From Galdieria sulphuraria (taxonomy: Eukaryota > Rhodophyta > Bangiophyceae > Galdieriales > Galdieriaceae), in the NCBI RefSeq assembly GCF_000341285.1, contig NW_005178460.1, forward strand, positions 143,091-207,090: a stretch of 64,000 nt of DNA, given 5' to 3'. The notes under the pieces are model-generated. The model saw only the letters and a list, made by a program, of their open reading frames with translations, did no database searches and was not told where the DNA came from. Each line of letters opens with the position of its first letter. Within the stretch, counting starts at the first letter, position 1. The translations under genes and the position numbers were made by a program. Of this stretch, positions 12,091 to 27,125 are shown in pieces.

Positions 12091-15000
12091 CAACACTTAC
12101 CGTTTCACAAAGACCAAACTTTCGCCAATCAAAATGTACAAAATAAGTTAAGAAGCGATATAGTAAATCAAACGGAGTTTCTATGGAAGAATGAAAACAA
12201 TTGGCAACTGAACAACACCATTTTAGTCCAACTACGGACACAATGCCATCGAGTTACTTACCAAAGACCACCAACACTTCCACAGCACGTGAAGGTAAAA
12301 TATCTGTCAACTTGACTCCATAATCCACCCAAGTTCTAACCAACAAAAGACTTCTTTTAAACAAATGATTTCTTCCCATTGCATGATCAAACTCCTCCAA
12401 GACACAAGCGGTATGAATACCAGCTACATGATTCAACGTTACGCTTACTCGGACATTAGGTGCAATATCTCTTTCCGTTGAATTGGTATCCAAAGCCACT
12501 AGTCCACTTCTAGGGTCTTCAATAGGCCAATTGACTGTAAAAGTTACTGCAGGAGGTGGTTGACATCCACTTGGAGTTGGTTTGGGTCGAAAATAAGAAA
12601 TATTACGTACGGGTAGTGGAACTGGATGCTTTTGCTGAATCAAGGAAAGATATGAAAATTCTAAACTACTTGAAGAATGGTCACTTGCTAGAGTAGCATC
12701 TTCGCAAAGTGCAGCCATAAGCTTTGCAGACCATTCAGCTGCCGTATCATTTTTTCCAACAAGAAAAGCGCCAATTTCTAAAATGGAGTCCGCGTGATAT
12801 GTTTTTGTAGCAAAGCTTCCATAACAAAATGCTTGTGCGCCAATAGATCTTTTGATAATACTGGCAACTACTCTAAAAACAGCTTCTCTTCTCAACTCAC
12901 TGAAACTTGTTGGAACACAAACATCCAGAAAACGATTGACTCGAACACAAATAGCATCTTCAGTACGTTCTGCTCTGGAACTTGAACTATATAAACCCAG
13001 TCGACTAAGATATTCTGAGCGTATATTATCCGAACCAATATGAAGACTTGGGACAATAGATTGATAAGATTTGCTTTTAGTTAAAGAAGAAGATTGTTGA
13101 GCTGAAAGAGGTTGCTGAAACTGGAAGGAGTTGTCTGGTGTGGATTGTATAGATGCACTTGAATTATAACATGAAGAGAAACCATCATCAGAAGCTATTT
13201 CACTTAGAGATTTGGTAGACGTACTTTGAAACCTAATGGTATCTCCATGTTGCCGATAAGAGTTTAAGGATGAATGGCTTTCTCTGAGTATGTTGTCAGT
13301 TGAAGGAAGACAGATATCTGGTTGAGGAACAGGTGCAAAACCAGCAGGTAATATCAACCAAGACTTTTTAGAGCTCTGATAGATCTTCCGTTCAAAACTC
13401 GAAACTATTTGACTCCATCCAAATAGTTCAATAAACGTTGCAAATAGAGAACCAATCTCAAAAGCCTTCAAATAAGGGTTCCAAGAATAACAATATTCAT
13501 AGGACTTTTCACTACTTTCTGAAACTTGATGCAAGTCTATTTCAAAAGACTTTAAAGGATCCTGAAATATACAACCTCCATGGACACTATGCCATTTTCG
13601 TGATACTCTTAGAGTTGCATTGTTCTTGGAAGAATGACTAACAGATTGTTGTTGTTGACAAAGTTTCTTTCTATCCTCTTCTTTTTCTCTGCGAGTTTTC
13701 TGTTTTTCTTCACAAACTGCATAAGATGAAAATGGACGAAACAATGTACCACCATGAGTAGAAGTTGTTGGAGAACCGATATTGTCTTCTAAAAGAGCAT
13801 CAATTCTTTGTTCCAAAAGTTTAGCATCGTGTTCATCTTCCCAATAGTCTCCATTTTGTACTTCCAAAGTCTCCATCGATGTTTTCTCATTCGACTGCAA
13901 TTTCCTATTATCCTAATTTTCATCTTGTTACTTGAAGACAACAAAAATGTCCCATGTTACAAACCTCAAAGGCATTCGAAGCTATATTTACGGAATAATC
14001 ACGTTGCACTTGGAATTTTGAACTCTTTGAAAGTTTCTTCCATAATTCCTGAATATACAAAGGCTCATAAAAGGTTCTATATACTTTATCAATATTAGAA
14101 CCATCCATTTCCAGGCAATCTTCTATGAGACAACGAATATCATATACTCTCGGTAACAACAGTGATAGTTGAACAAGAAAAGAATCCAATCGTTTAGGTA
14201 AAGGTGCATGAAAAGCATGATAGAGTGCCATGAGGTCCACAAGTCCATCAAAAACTACCAAAGGTACTCGACTTTCTGCAATATATCTCAACAATAAAGA
14301 ACCTTCTCCAAAGGCAACTGTGGGAGGAAGAATTTCACTCCAACCAGGACGAAACACAAAAGTACTTTTCCTACTACATAATATTCTCGTAAGAAACGAT
14401 TATTACTTTCAATCCTTATGTATTCACTTACTGTGGGTCAAACCAATTCTTTCCTTTTAGACTATCTCCAGGAGTATGTACTTCTTCCGTACAATGAGGA
14501 ACAGAATACTTGATTCCGAGTTGAAAATATTCCGAAAAGTCTCCACCCTTATTGCACAACTTGAAGAAATCAGTATATATATTCAACAAGTACTTGAGTC
14601 TTACCCCATCACTAAGGTCAGATGATATGGAGAAATTTCCATTCCTCAAGAACAGAAATCGAAACACTCGAACGCTGTATTGTGCGTCACGGTAAAGACT
14701 GAAAGGAAAACTTTGCGTATTCAAATTTTCAGAGTTTTTTGTCGATTCCGTCTCTCCTGAAATATACTCTTTAGGAGGCTTCCTTCGAAAACTCGAAATG
14801 AGAACCTCCAAAATACTTTCACTGGAAACAAGTTGTCTTAAACGTTTATATTCTTCCTTGCTCTTACTTTCTTCTGTTTCTGTGTCGAAGTTTAGTAGAC
14901 TAGAGAAATCAGTACCATAAGACTGTTTCCATCCAGACTCCGTACTATTCACGGAGGTAACGGAAGAAGCTTCCAAATGAGACTCGAAATCCAAAGGAAC

Positions 15001-15195
15001 TTCATTTTCTGTACTATTTGTTGAACGACTATCACAAGAATGAACAACTTTGACGGTGATAAAAGTGGAACGTTGTATACACGAAAGCAACTCGTCAAGG
15101 GACTCTGTAACGTTTTCTCTTGTCACCCTTTTTACATCTATTCCTTCAGGTAATGATGTACTACAAGTTTCTGTTTTCAGTCCATTGAGCTCCAT
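10606..15195 (-). CDS. Fused pseudo-CAF1/PARN deadenylase, pseudo-nucleotidyltransferase and LOTUS-like protein
   Basis: About 1,425 residues in six or more exons (15195-14432, 14371-13965, 13912 onward). The 52-nt intron 13964-13913 joins the two main parts in phase. Part 1 (about 1-560) follows the TOE1/PARN fold: a helix ending STFITVKVV where the Asp-x-Glu should be, VPLVVFDGLVDLMALYHAF matching the HNGLxDLxxLY block, and YLKAFEIGSLFATF where HxAGxDAxxTG is expected. Part 2 (about 700-1150) follows plant PAP/OAS1-type proteins: CYGSFATKTY, HLFKRSLLLVRTW, FDLLYRFLTYFVHFDW. Its Asp-x-Asp is replaced by LEI. Part 3 (about 1172-1245) is LOTUS/OST-HTH-like (ERFGGLKRFLLKHSELF), with a poly-Asn stretch following. 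A regulatory RNA-binding role is inferred; no activity is expected. Confidence 0.75.
12054..12086. repeat. (TA)n microsatellite inside an intron
   Basis: About 33 nt of alternating T and A inside the intron between the exon encoding FDWRKFGLCET and the next exon of the fusion gene. It makes this intron longer than its neighbours. Confidence 0.9.
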
Positions 15196-15396
15196 GGAAG
15201 CACAATTCTTCTAATATGAGTGAACACACATATTGTTCCTTTTGCAAAAGGACTCAACGGAAATGCGAAGAAATTCTCTTTTTGGATGTTTATTAGGCAT
15301 GACAGACAGACAAATATATTATATACAAGATGGAGACATGGTATTTTATATTATCTATCCATTGGTTGAGAGAATATAACTTTTTTTGGATACTCT

Positions 15397-16809
15397 TTAT
15401 GGGTTTCTAAGAAATGAAAAGTATGCAATAGTTCTTTGTAAACCTTCTTCCATGGATACAATAGGCTTATATCCAAGTTCTCGTTTTGCCTAAATGGGAT
15501 GATATGAAATGGTTCAAAATCTTATCCAACTAAGTACCTCATTTACCTTTTCACAACTCACTCTCCTATTCCGAACGGATAATAAGATTCGAAATGGAGT
15601 GAAATCGCTTTCCAATTGTATCCAAGGAGAAATAAGACGACTAAACCATAAGAATAACCACGAGAGAATATATATCAACCAGAAGGGCAATCTCCTCGTA
15701 GGTCTAGAATACCTACAAAGTTCTTGATATGATATGATCAGTTCATGAGAAGAATGACTGGCATACCCTAAGCCTTGTAAAATATCACCGAGGAATCCCC
15801 AAAAAGGACGAGCATCATCATTGGTAATGAAATACACTTGGCCGCCTATTCTTTGTGAACTTTGTTGAAGACCATCTTGAGAAACACAAAAACCATCAAT
15901 GAGATGACTTTAGGAAATAACAGATATATAAACATACCTGCAGCTAACTCTAAAGCATAAGCGACGTTATCTACAAAAGTCCAATCCATGCGATTTGTAC
16001 CATCACCAATATAATATTTCATTTTGCCTTTTCTAGCATTGCTTATCAAAGTTGGTACAAACAGAGGATCCCTTTCTCCAAATATTCCTGCACACATAAT
16101 ATAATAATATGACCACAACAAATCAATCAGCATATACCAACCACTTGGACGTAAACAACAAGTATGCAATTGGGATGAATTGGCATCCAACACTGCACGT
16201 TCTGCAATGGCCTATCAATATTATGTTGTTAGTTATTGTGTTTATTGTTATAAGATAATAATAACTGACTTTAGTCTCCGTGTAAAAATCCACGTGTCGT
16301 TTCGGTATTTGAATACTTTCATCTACTCCCTCCAGATCTTGTCCACGGAAAACAACACTAGCACTCGATACATATATAAGAGAACGAACGTGACAAATCT
16401 TGCAAGCTTCGATCACATTCCGAGTGCCTTCCACGTTCACAGTATACATAATTTCCTATCATACAAATTACAAAACTCTTTGGTTCCTTCAATAGCTTAC
16501 CTTATTTTTTGCATTCTCAGCTGAAGGTGCAGCAGTGGCACAATGAAATACGACACTTGCATCTTTGAAAGCAGCTACGAGATCGTCTTGTCTCCGAATA
16601 TCGCTACAACAAGTTGAGATACTCAGTCGACTGTAGATGATAAAGGACTACCCTTGTTGAAAGACTACGGCACCCGTACCTCGTGACTGAGTCACGTTCT
16701 TGATATCAAATACAACTATTCGTTCCCACTTGTTCTTATTGACAGCCAAACGTTGGACAAGTGCTTGCCCCAAAAAACCACTACCACCAACTACAACGCA
16801 ACTGAACAT
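15397..16809 (-). CDS. Sterol-4-alpha-carboxylate 3-dehydrogenase (3-beta-HSD family, ERG26/NSDHL type)
   Basis: Short-chain dehydrogenase acting in C-4 demethylation during sterol synthesis, at the ER. It starts at the ATG at 16807-16809 with the NAD-binding motif [14 protein letters not shown]. The active-site block YTETK is split from AIAERAVL by an intron. Later blocks are [16 protein letters not shown] and [19 protein letters not shown], all typical of 3-beta-HSD/NSDHL proteins. A hydrophobic segment near residue 280 ([12 protein letters not shown]) is the expected membrane anchor. The final exon, after the intron ending near 15487, encodes [17 protein letters not shown] and stops at 15397-15399. 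About seven exons. Ser-Tyr-Lys residues appear intact. Confidence 0.88.
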
Positions 16810-16935
16810 TGTCAAATGTATGTGATGCAATACAGCTGACAAAATGAACGGTAAAGAGCAAAACGAAAGACAAGTAGAAAAAGACAACGACAATGCAAAA
16901 AAAATTTTTTTTAGAAAAAGAGAAACGTTTATTTA

Positions 16936-17064
16936 AAGGAGAACGTCTCTTTGGGAGACGACAAAAATTAGGTTAAAGAGCTGTACTATGCGACCTAAGC
17001 CTGGTCTCCTTTAGTAAAAAGCGAAAGGAGAGTACAAATTGACAGAGACCGCCAGCTCAAATAT
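16936..17064 (-). ncRNA. U5 spliceosomal snRNA
   Basis: Read on the minus strand, 5' GAGCTGG (from 17058) pairs with CAGCTC further on, forming the basal stem. An inner stem CTCCTTT/AAAGGAG carries an 11-nt loop CGCTTTTTACT. This matches the nearly invariant U5 loop I (CGCCUUUUACU) except for one C-to-U change. After the basal stem comes an Sm site AATTTTTGT (16961-16969) and then a perfect 3' hairpin CGTCTC-CCAAA-GAGACG (16944-16960). The order of loop, Sm site and 3' hairpin, and the length of about 125 nt, fit U5. The ends are approximate. It sits between two protein genes, with about 127 bp on each side. Confidence 0.88.
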
Positions 17065-17191
17065 ACAAAAAATTGCAAGAGGGCAGTGAAATGCATTTAA
17101 AGAACGACACAAAGAAAATTTGATGTTGGGATAAAATATGGAAGAGGAAAGAGCGATTCTCAACTAGAGAGAGTGATGGTTGGTTTGTATC
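17065..17191. promoter_or_regulatory. Shared divergent promoter of U5 snRNA and PRP16
   Basis: The only 127 bp between the U5 5' end and the PRP16 ATG must contain the U5 upstream elements and the PRP16 promoter. It is AT-rich with purine-rich stretches. No conserved snRNA upstream element could be identified from a single copy. Confidence 0.5.
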
Positions 17192-21444
<4,253 letters not shown>

Positions 21445-21785
21445 TGAGCATTTTTTCTTCCAAAATGGCGCTCAACTGTCTCTCTATTGTAATTGAGACT
21501 CGTCCTACTTGTATATTTGGTTTTCATTTGAATTATATTTATCTATATGATGTGGAATAGCACTGCTTGCTTTGATGTGTGTATTTCATACCCTGCAAGT
21601 ACCGTTATTCTTCACATGTGTGCTCGAAATAAATATTTTGGATTTTTTTTTGCATTTTGTTCCACTTTTTGGGTATTGGTGGGCATTGTCATTTTCATCA
21701 CACTTACATAACACACACACACACACTACATATATATATAGAGAGAGAGAGATATTTGTGTACAACATAAGAAAAATATTTTTCC
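21445..21785. other. Spacer between PRP16 and profilin with mixed microsatellites
   Basis: About 340 bp with no gene. It holds CCAAAATGGCGC at about 21462-21473, then a compound CA, TA and GA microsatellite at about 21710-21752. The latter lies just before the profilin start and probably belongs to its promoter or leader. Confidence 0.7.
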
Positions 21786-22364
21786 ATGTCTTGGCAAGTG
21801 TATGTAGATCAACAGTTACTTGGTTCAGTAAGTGTAGATTGGGATGGAAGTCTCAATAGTCTTTTACTTGTTCTTTTAGGGAAAGGTGAAAGAAGCAGCT
21901 ATATGTAGTTTGGAAGGAAACATATGGGCGCGTTCTGCTGGTTTCGAAGTAAGCGTTGGGTATCTTTGATTTATCAGAGTTGCTTATTTTCATATAGGCT
22001 TCTACGGAAGAGTTGAAAAAATTGGTTGCCACTTTTCAACATACCCAAGATGCGGCTCAAAATGGTCTATTTTTGGGAAATAAGAAATATTTGTAAGTGA
22101 TGAATATTCTTCTCTTCAATACTGAAAGTTGTCAGCTTTCTTCGTTCCACCGAAGATACCGTTTACGGAAAATGGGCAAGTTTATTGTTTGTTGTGTGTG
22201 AACATTTTTCAGTTTCTTAACGATTGTAGGGTGAAGATGGCTTTGTTGCTATGCAGACCAATATCTGTCTCATCGTTGCAATATTTACCAAACCTGTATC
22301 AGCTGCGGAGTGTGCAACAGCAGTTGGAAGAATAGTCGATTATTTGAAGAGTGCAGGTTATTAA
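21786..22364 (+). CDS. Profilin
   Basis: Actin-monomer-binding protein of the cytoskeleton. It begins with the classic N-terminus MSWQVYVDQQLL, and introns follow after LGS, SAGFE, KKY and YGKW. The blocks SLEGNIWARSAGF, LGNKKYFFLRSTED and the C-terminal helix ECATAVGRIVDYLKSAGY are family-typical, and the length of about 130 residues is normal. The fourth intron (22176-22229) fits the protein only if its donor is GC (TGG followed by gcaagt), joining KW to GEDGFVAMQT. The alternative GT donors give frameshifts or a 36-nt intron. The stop codon TAA (22362-22364) directly abuts the stop of the convergent trehalose gene. Confidence 0.92.
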
Positions 22365-25300
22365 TTATTGGTCTGCTAACTGTTCCAAAATCGATAAAAC
22401 GTGGTGCGTATCGGGTACAAAATAACGTGCTTTGGTATATTTTCTTCCAACTATGCAATTAAATACCTACAAACATTTGCCTATCGATATACATATGAAA
22501 GTCCAATCACTTACTTGAGCTTGTGTTGATTCTACTTGTTGAAACATCTGTTCATCTGTTCGATCATCTCCTATACAAAGAATAAAGTCTGGTGACTGTG
22601 GTTGTAATCTACAAAAAGCATCAAGTACATATGAACATCTTCCACATGATGGTTACTTACTTTGTTAAGATGAATTGTACAAAGGAACCCTTATCCACAC
22701 CTTTAGGACGAACATAGAGAATCTTTTGTCCCATCAATATCTAAAATTACAAGTGAGTCATATATATATATATCAAAATGTATATGAATATATACCTCCA
22801 AAGGAGTTTCCATCAAAGCTTGTTCCAAATGTTGTCTTGCTTCCATCGCTTGTGAATATGCAAAGTCTGGATCGGCATCTCTAAAATGCCATGTCAAACA
22901 AGTTTCTTTTTCTGATATAAACGACCTAAACACACAATTCCATCCAACTCCATGAATAGCAAAGTGTATTGCATACCCCGGTGTACAATCTTCAAATCTT
23001 TTCAATATATCCTTTGCCACATTCAATGATTGACTTATTCTTTCCCACGAAATGTTCTTCTCATTGGATATCAACGAATACCATAAAGGAACCCAATCCT
23101 TATCTCTCGTTGGTTCGTTGTCATTTATTTCTTCATTTTTAGGCCAACAATAATAAAATCCATATTCAGCTGCCAATCCAGTTCCTGTCATAGCCAACCA
23201 ACTGCTCAACTAATCACAAATAGTTCATTAGGATATATCGCCAATACTTATCCAAGAACAATTTACCGTATTCTTATCTCTTCCACTTATCACAAATACT
23301 CTATTTCTTCTGTTGGATGAGAGTTTCTTTAGAATATGCACCAAATGAGAAGTAGGCCTCGCTAATTCAGGCAATGTTCGATAACTATCATAGTCTGTCT
23401 ATTATTGAAAGAAAAAACAAATAGATAAGCAGCTCATAATCTTACCTTGTCAAAGTTCCATCGTAATCTAACAACAACAATCTCCGATGACTTGTTTGAT
23501 AAGATTCCAAAATACTTTCTATATGTAAAGGTTGCAATTGCAATTCCATTTGTCTTCGTTCCGTTATCGTTTGATACCAATCAGCAACAAAATGATCGCC
23601 CCAAGAAATACAAGTATGAGAAATCACATAACTTATTCATGGATATGATGATGTTTTCTATTCGAGCATTTCAACTTACCGATAGAGCTTTTGATGTTTC
23701 ATTCTTCGTTCTTGTTCAGACATGACTAGTGATTTGTGAATACAATCGGCAACTTCTTCTGTATTCCAAGGATTACATAATATGGCACCTGGTAAGGAAT
23801 GTGCTGCACCTGTCAATTCTGAAAGTATCAAAACACCATAATTGTTGTACTAAAATAACTCCATCTCAAGTGATTCAGTATCATTTCATTTACTTACTTG
23901 ACAATAAATATATTCATAAGATACCAAATTCATACCATCTCTCAAAGAAGTAATCATAGCAACATCGCCTACTGAATATAAAGCACACAAGTCTTCAAAA
24001 GAAATCATTTGATTGAGAAAGTGAATAGGAACATAATCCATGGAAGAGAACTTTCCATTCAATCTACCAACCAGTTGATACATTTCAGCACGAAATCGAT
24101 AGTAATCTCCTGAAGCAGATATCGAAGGAATAGCAACTTGAATAAAGACACAATGGCCAATCCATTCAGGATAAGTATCCAAAAAACATTCGATGGCTAA
24201 CAGTTTGTGAGGAATTCCTTTAATATAGTCCAATCGATCCACTCCAATGATAATCTTTTTATCTTTGAATTCGCTTCTTAACTGTTGTATTCGGTCTTTT
24301 ACTATTCGAGTTTCCAATGCTTTGGAAAATAAAGTCGTATCTATGCCCAATGGAAATATTCCAATGCTTACTTGACTCGTTCGATTATCCACCTAAGCTC
24401 ATAGTCAAACAAATCTTTCACAATATTAATCCATTGCTTACTGCATTGGGACGAACATCGAGTCCCAATAATCGACTACAAACACTTAGGAAATGACGAG
24501 CATAATCATAAGAATGGAATCCTATTAAATCCGATCCTACAATCATATCATAGCATATCTGATGACTATTCGATGCTCTTAAATAGGAACAACAAAATAC
24601 TTTACCTAAAACTCCTTCGATCAGTTCTCTTCGATTAGGAAGCATTCGATAAACCTCAGAAGAGGGAAATGGAGTATGTAGAAAGAATCCAATTGAAGCA
24701 CTTGAACATCTTTCACGAATCATTTTAGGAACCAACAAAAGATGAAAATCGTGTATCCAAATAAAATCGCCACTTTCATAATGTTCCATGATGACTTTGA
24801 CAAAATCCATATTTACTCTATTCTTCTTCTATTTGATTACAAAGAATATTCCATTGACTATTTCACTTGCCTTTTATAAGCTTCCCAAGCTTCCAATCGA
24901 AAGGATCTTTCTCCTTCCACATGTAATAACAAATAATGAAAGAGTGGCCATAATACCGAATTACAAAAGGATTGATACAACTCATAGTCATGAAACTGTG
25001 AAAAGACAGGAATAAAACTGAATAGAAATCAATCTTTCTATACGTTATTATCCAAAAATATACCAACTTACCCATATTCGGTTTGCAACTTGTGCTTTAG
25101 AATATCTTGTTTTTCCATATCCCAACAACTACCCAAAGCACCAAACCAATAAACTGGAAACTTCTTCTTCAAATAAAATATGGCAGGAACTAAACCTCCT
25201 GAACTAACTGTAATCTATTCATAGTTTCTATGAACCTCCTTTCCAATGTATTGAACAACCTCACATACTGTTGGTTTATTTCTAATTGACCAGTCAACCA

Positions 25301-25743
25301 TCACAGGAAGTCGACTAGTAACTACCAACAATCGACTGGTAAAGTCCTTTCCAAGTCTCGATGAAGAAACATTGGAAACTCTTTTGGATGGAACAGCATT
25401 GGCCTAACAAGTCCAACTATGACAACCTAACATTCTCAAAGTATTCCACTTACTTTAAGTTCACGTATCTCTGCCAACTGTAACTGAATATTTTGTATCT
25501 TGTTGAGTAAAACTTCTTCAGAATCTTCTCCAACGCCAACTTCTTCCTCTTGTCTCGTTTCCGGTATCTATTCCATTCGTCCATATTCCTTCCTTGTAGT
25601 ATCATATTACTATAACATACCTGCAAAGTAGGCAACTCCATAGAAGTACTTCTGGACATTCCACTATCTAAAAGTTCAGCTTCTGAAAAGGAGATAGAAC
25701 TGGATGCTTTAGAGTTGAACATCGTTTTGTTGTAAGAATTCAT
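22365..25743 (-). CDS. Trehalose-6-phosphate synthase / phosphatase bifunctional protein
   Basis: Makes trehalose 6-phosphate from UDP-glucose and glucose 6-phosphate and may dephosphorylate it. The GT20 part shows VVTSRLPV (loop Arg), IWIHDFHLLLVP, FFLHTPFPSSEVYR, GVDRLDYIKGI (Arg and Lys that contact UDP-glucose) and SLRDGMNLVSYEY. The C-terminal HAD phosphatase part shows LLLDYDGTL, VFVISGRDKNT, AAEYGF and ILCIGDDRTDEQMF, ending KARYFVPDTHHVLSILEQL. The active-site residues of both halves look intact. About ten exons. The ATG at 25743 leaves 11 bp to the divergent neighbour; an upstream in-frame ATG at 25797 would overlap that gene. Stop at 22365-22367. Confidence 0.9.
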
Positions 25744-25754
25744 TTTGCTATTCC

Positions 25755-27047
25755 ATGATGAGTTTGAGTTGTTGGAAGAGACTTTTTCCAACTGCATATC
25801 ATAACTGGACTCATTTACTTATTCAACCTGCAGTTGCACAAGGAAATAAACAAAGTGTACGAAGACTCAATCTTCATGAATATCAATCACAACAACTTTT
25901 ATCCAAATATGGAATCCAAGTTCCCAAAAGCAAAGTAGCCAAGACTGTAGAAGAAGCAAAGAAAGCAGCTGAAGAAATTGGCAACGGCAATCCAGTCGTT
26001 ATTAAGGCTCAAGTATTAGCAGGTGGTAGAGGATTGGGTCATTTTTCCAATAACTTTCAAGGTGGAGTTCATATAGTGGAAACTCCTGAAAAGGCTGCAC
26101 AAGTTGCTTCCCAAATGTTGGGACAAACTTTGATAACCAAACAAACAGGACCTCAAGGAAAGCCTTGTCATTCGATATTGATTGCTGAAAAGATTGCTTC
26201 CAAGAAGGAATTGTATTTGGCACTTACTTATGATAGAACGGTACAAGGACCAGTTGCTATTGTAAGTAGTCGTGGTGGAACTTCGATTGAAGATATTGCA
26301 AAGGAAGATCCCAATGCTATTAAGACTATAACTTTAGATATTCGAATGGGTATGACTGAAGAGAAGACCAAACAAGTGATACAAGGTTTGAATATCTCTT
26401 CTAGTTTACAACAACAGGCTATGGATCAAGTAAAGAAGTTGTATCAATTCTTTTATGATAAGGACGTTAGTATGTTGGAAATCAATCCTTTGGTAGAAAC
26501 CAATGATGGTCGACTTGTTTGTGTGGATACTAAAGTGAACTTTGATAAGAATGCCGATTTTCGACAAGCAGATATATTTGCTATGAGAGATATCACACAA
26601 GAAGATCCTCGAGAAGTAAGAGCTGACCAAGTTGGTTTAAATTATATTGGTTTAGATGGAAGTATTGGATGTTTAGTGAATGGAGCAGGATTAGCTATGG
26701 CAACCATGGACGTTATCAAGTTGCATGGAGGTAATCCTGCAAACTTTTTGGATGTGGGTGGAAGTGCAACAGAAGAACAAGTAACCGAAGCATTTAAAAT
26801 ACTTACAGGAGATCAACATGTGAAAGCTATTCTAGTGAATATATTTGGAGGTATTATGCGTTGTGATGTGATTGCTCAAGGAATTGTTCAAGCGGCACAT
26901 AATATTTCATTAAATATTCCTCTAGTCGTTCGTTTACAAGGCAATCAAGTGGAACAAGCCAAAGCTATATTAAAGCAGTCTCAACTTGCTGTTATTGCTG
27001 CGGATGATTTGGAAGAAGCTGCAGAAAAGGTAAGAATGTTTGGATGA
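25755..27047 (+). CDS. Succinyl-CoA ligase beta subunit, mitochondrial
   Basis: TCA-cycle enzyme subunit coupling succinyl-CoA cleavage to nucleoside triphosphate formation. One exon of 430 residues, starting at a tandem ATGATG. The first 35 residues form a basic mitochondrial presequence. The mature part begins LNLHEYQSQQLLSKYG, followed by the ATP-grasp segment VIKAQVLAGGRG, ISSRGG-type segment VSSRGGTSIED, LEINPLVET with the metal-binding residues, and the C-terminal ligase motif IFGGIMRCDVIAQGI. Length and domain order are normal for the family. GDP or ADP specificity cannot be read by eye. No introns, although its neighbour has many. Confidence 0.94.
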   Translation: MMSLSCWKRLFPTAYHNWTHLLIQPAVAQGNKQSVRRLNLHEYQSQQLLSKYGIQVPKSKVAKTVEEAKKAAEEIGNGNPVVIKAQVLAGGRGLGHFSNNFQGGVHIVETPEKAAQVASQMLGQTLITKQTGPQGKPCHSILIAEKIASKKELYLALTYDRTVQGPVAIVSSRGGTSIEDIAKEDPNAIKTITLDIRMGMTEEKTKQVIQGLNISSSLQQQAMDQVKKLYQFFYDKDVSMLEINPLVETNDGRLVCVDTKVNFDKNADFRQADIFAMRDITQEDPREVRADQVGLNYIGLDGSIGCLVNGAGLAMATMDVIKLHGGNPANFLDVGGSATEEQVTEAFKILTGDQHVKAILVNIFGGIMRCDVIAQGIVQAAHNISLNIPLVVRLQGNQVEQAKAILKQSQLAVIAADDLEEAAEKVRMFG

Positions 27048-27125
27048 ATTCCATAGTCAGAAACTCATATGGATGATAGGCTGTACAATCTGCGAAACAA
27101 ACTATTCGAGGCTAATCTTCATATG

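Noticed and set aside
13900-15195. Treating the deadenylase-like and nucleotidyltransferase-like parts as two genes
   Set aside because: There is no ATG at the second part (it opens with TTG) and the 52-nt intron joins the two in phase; transcript data could still overturn this.
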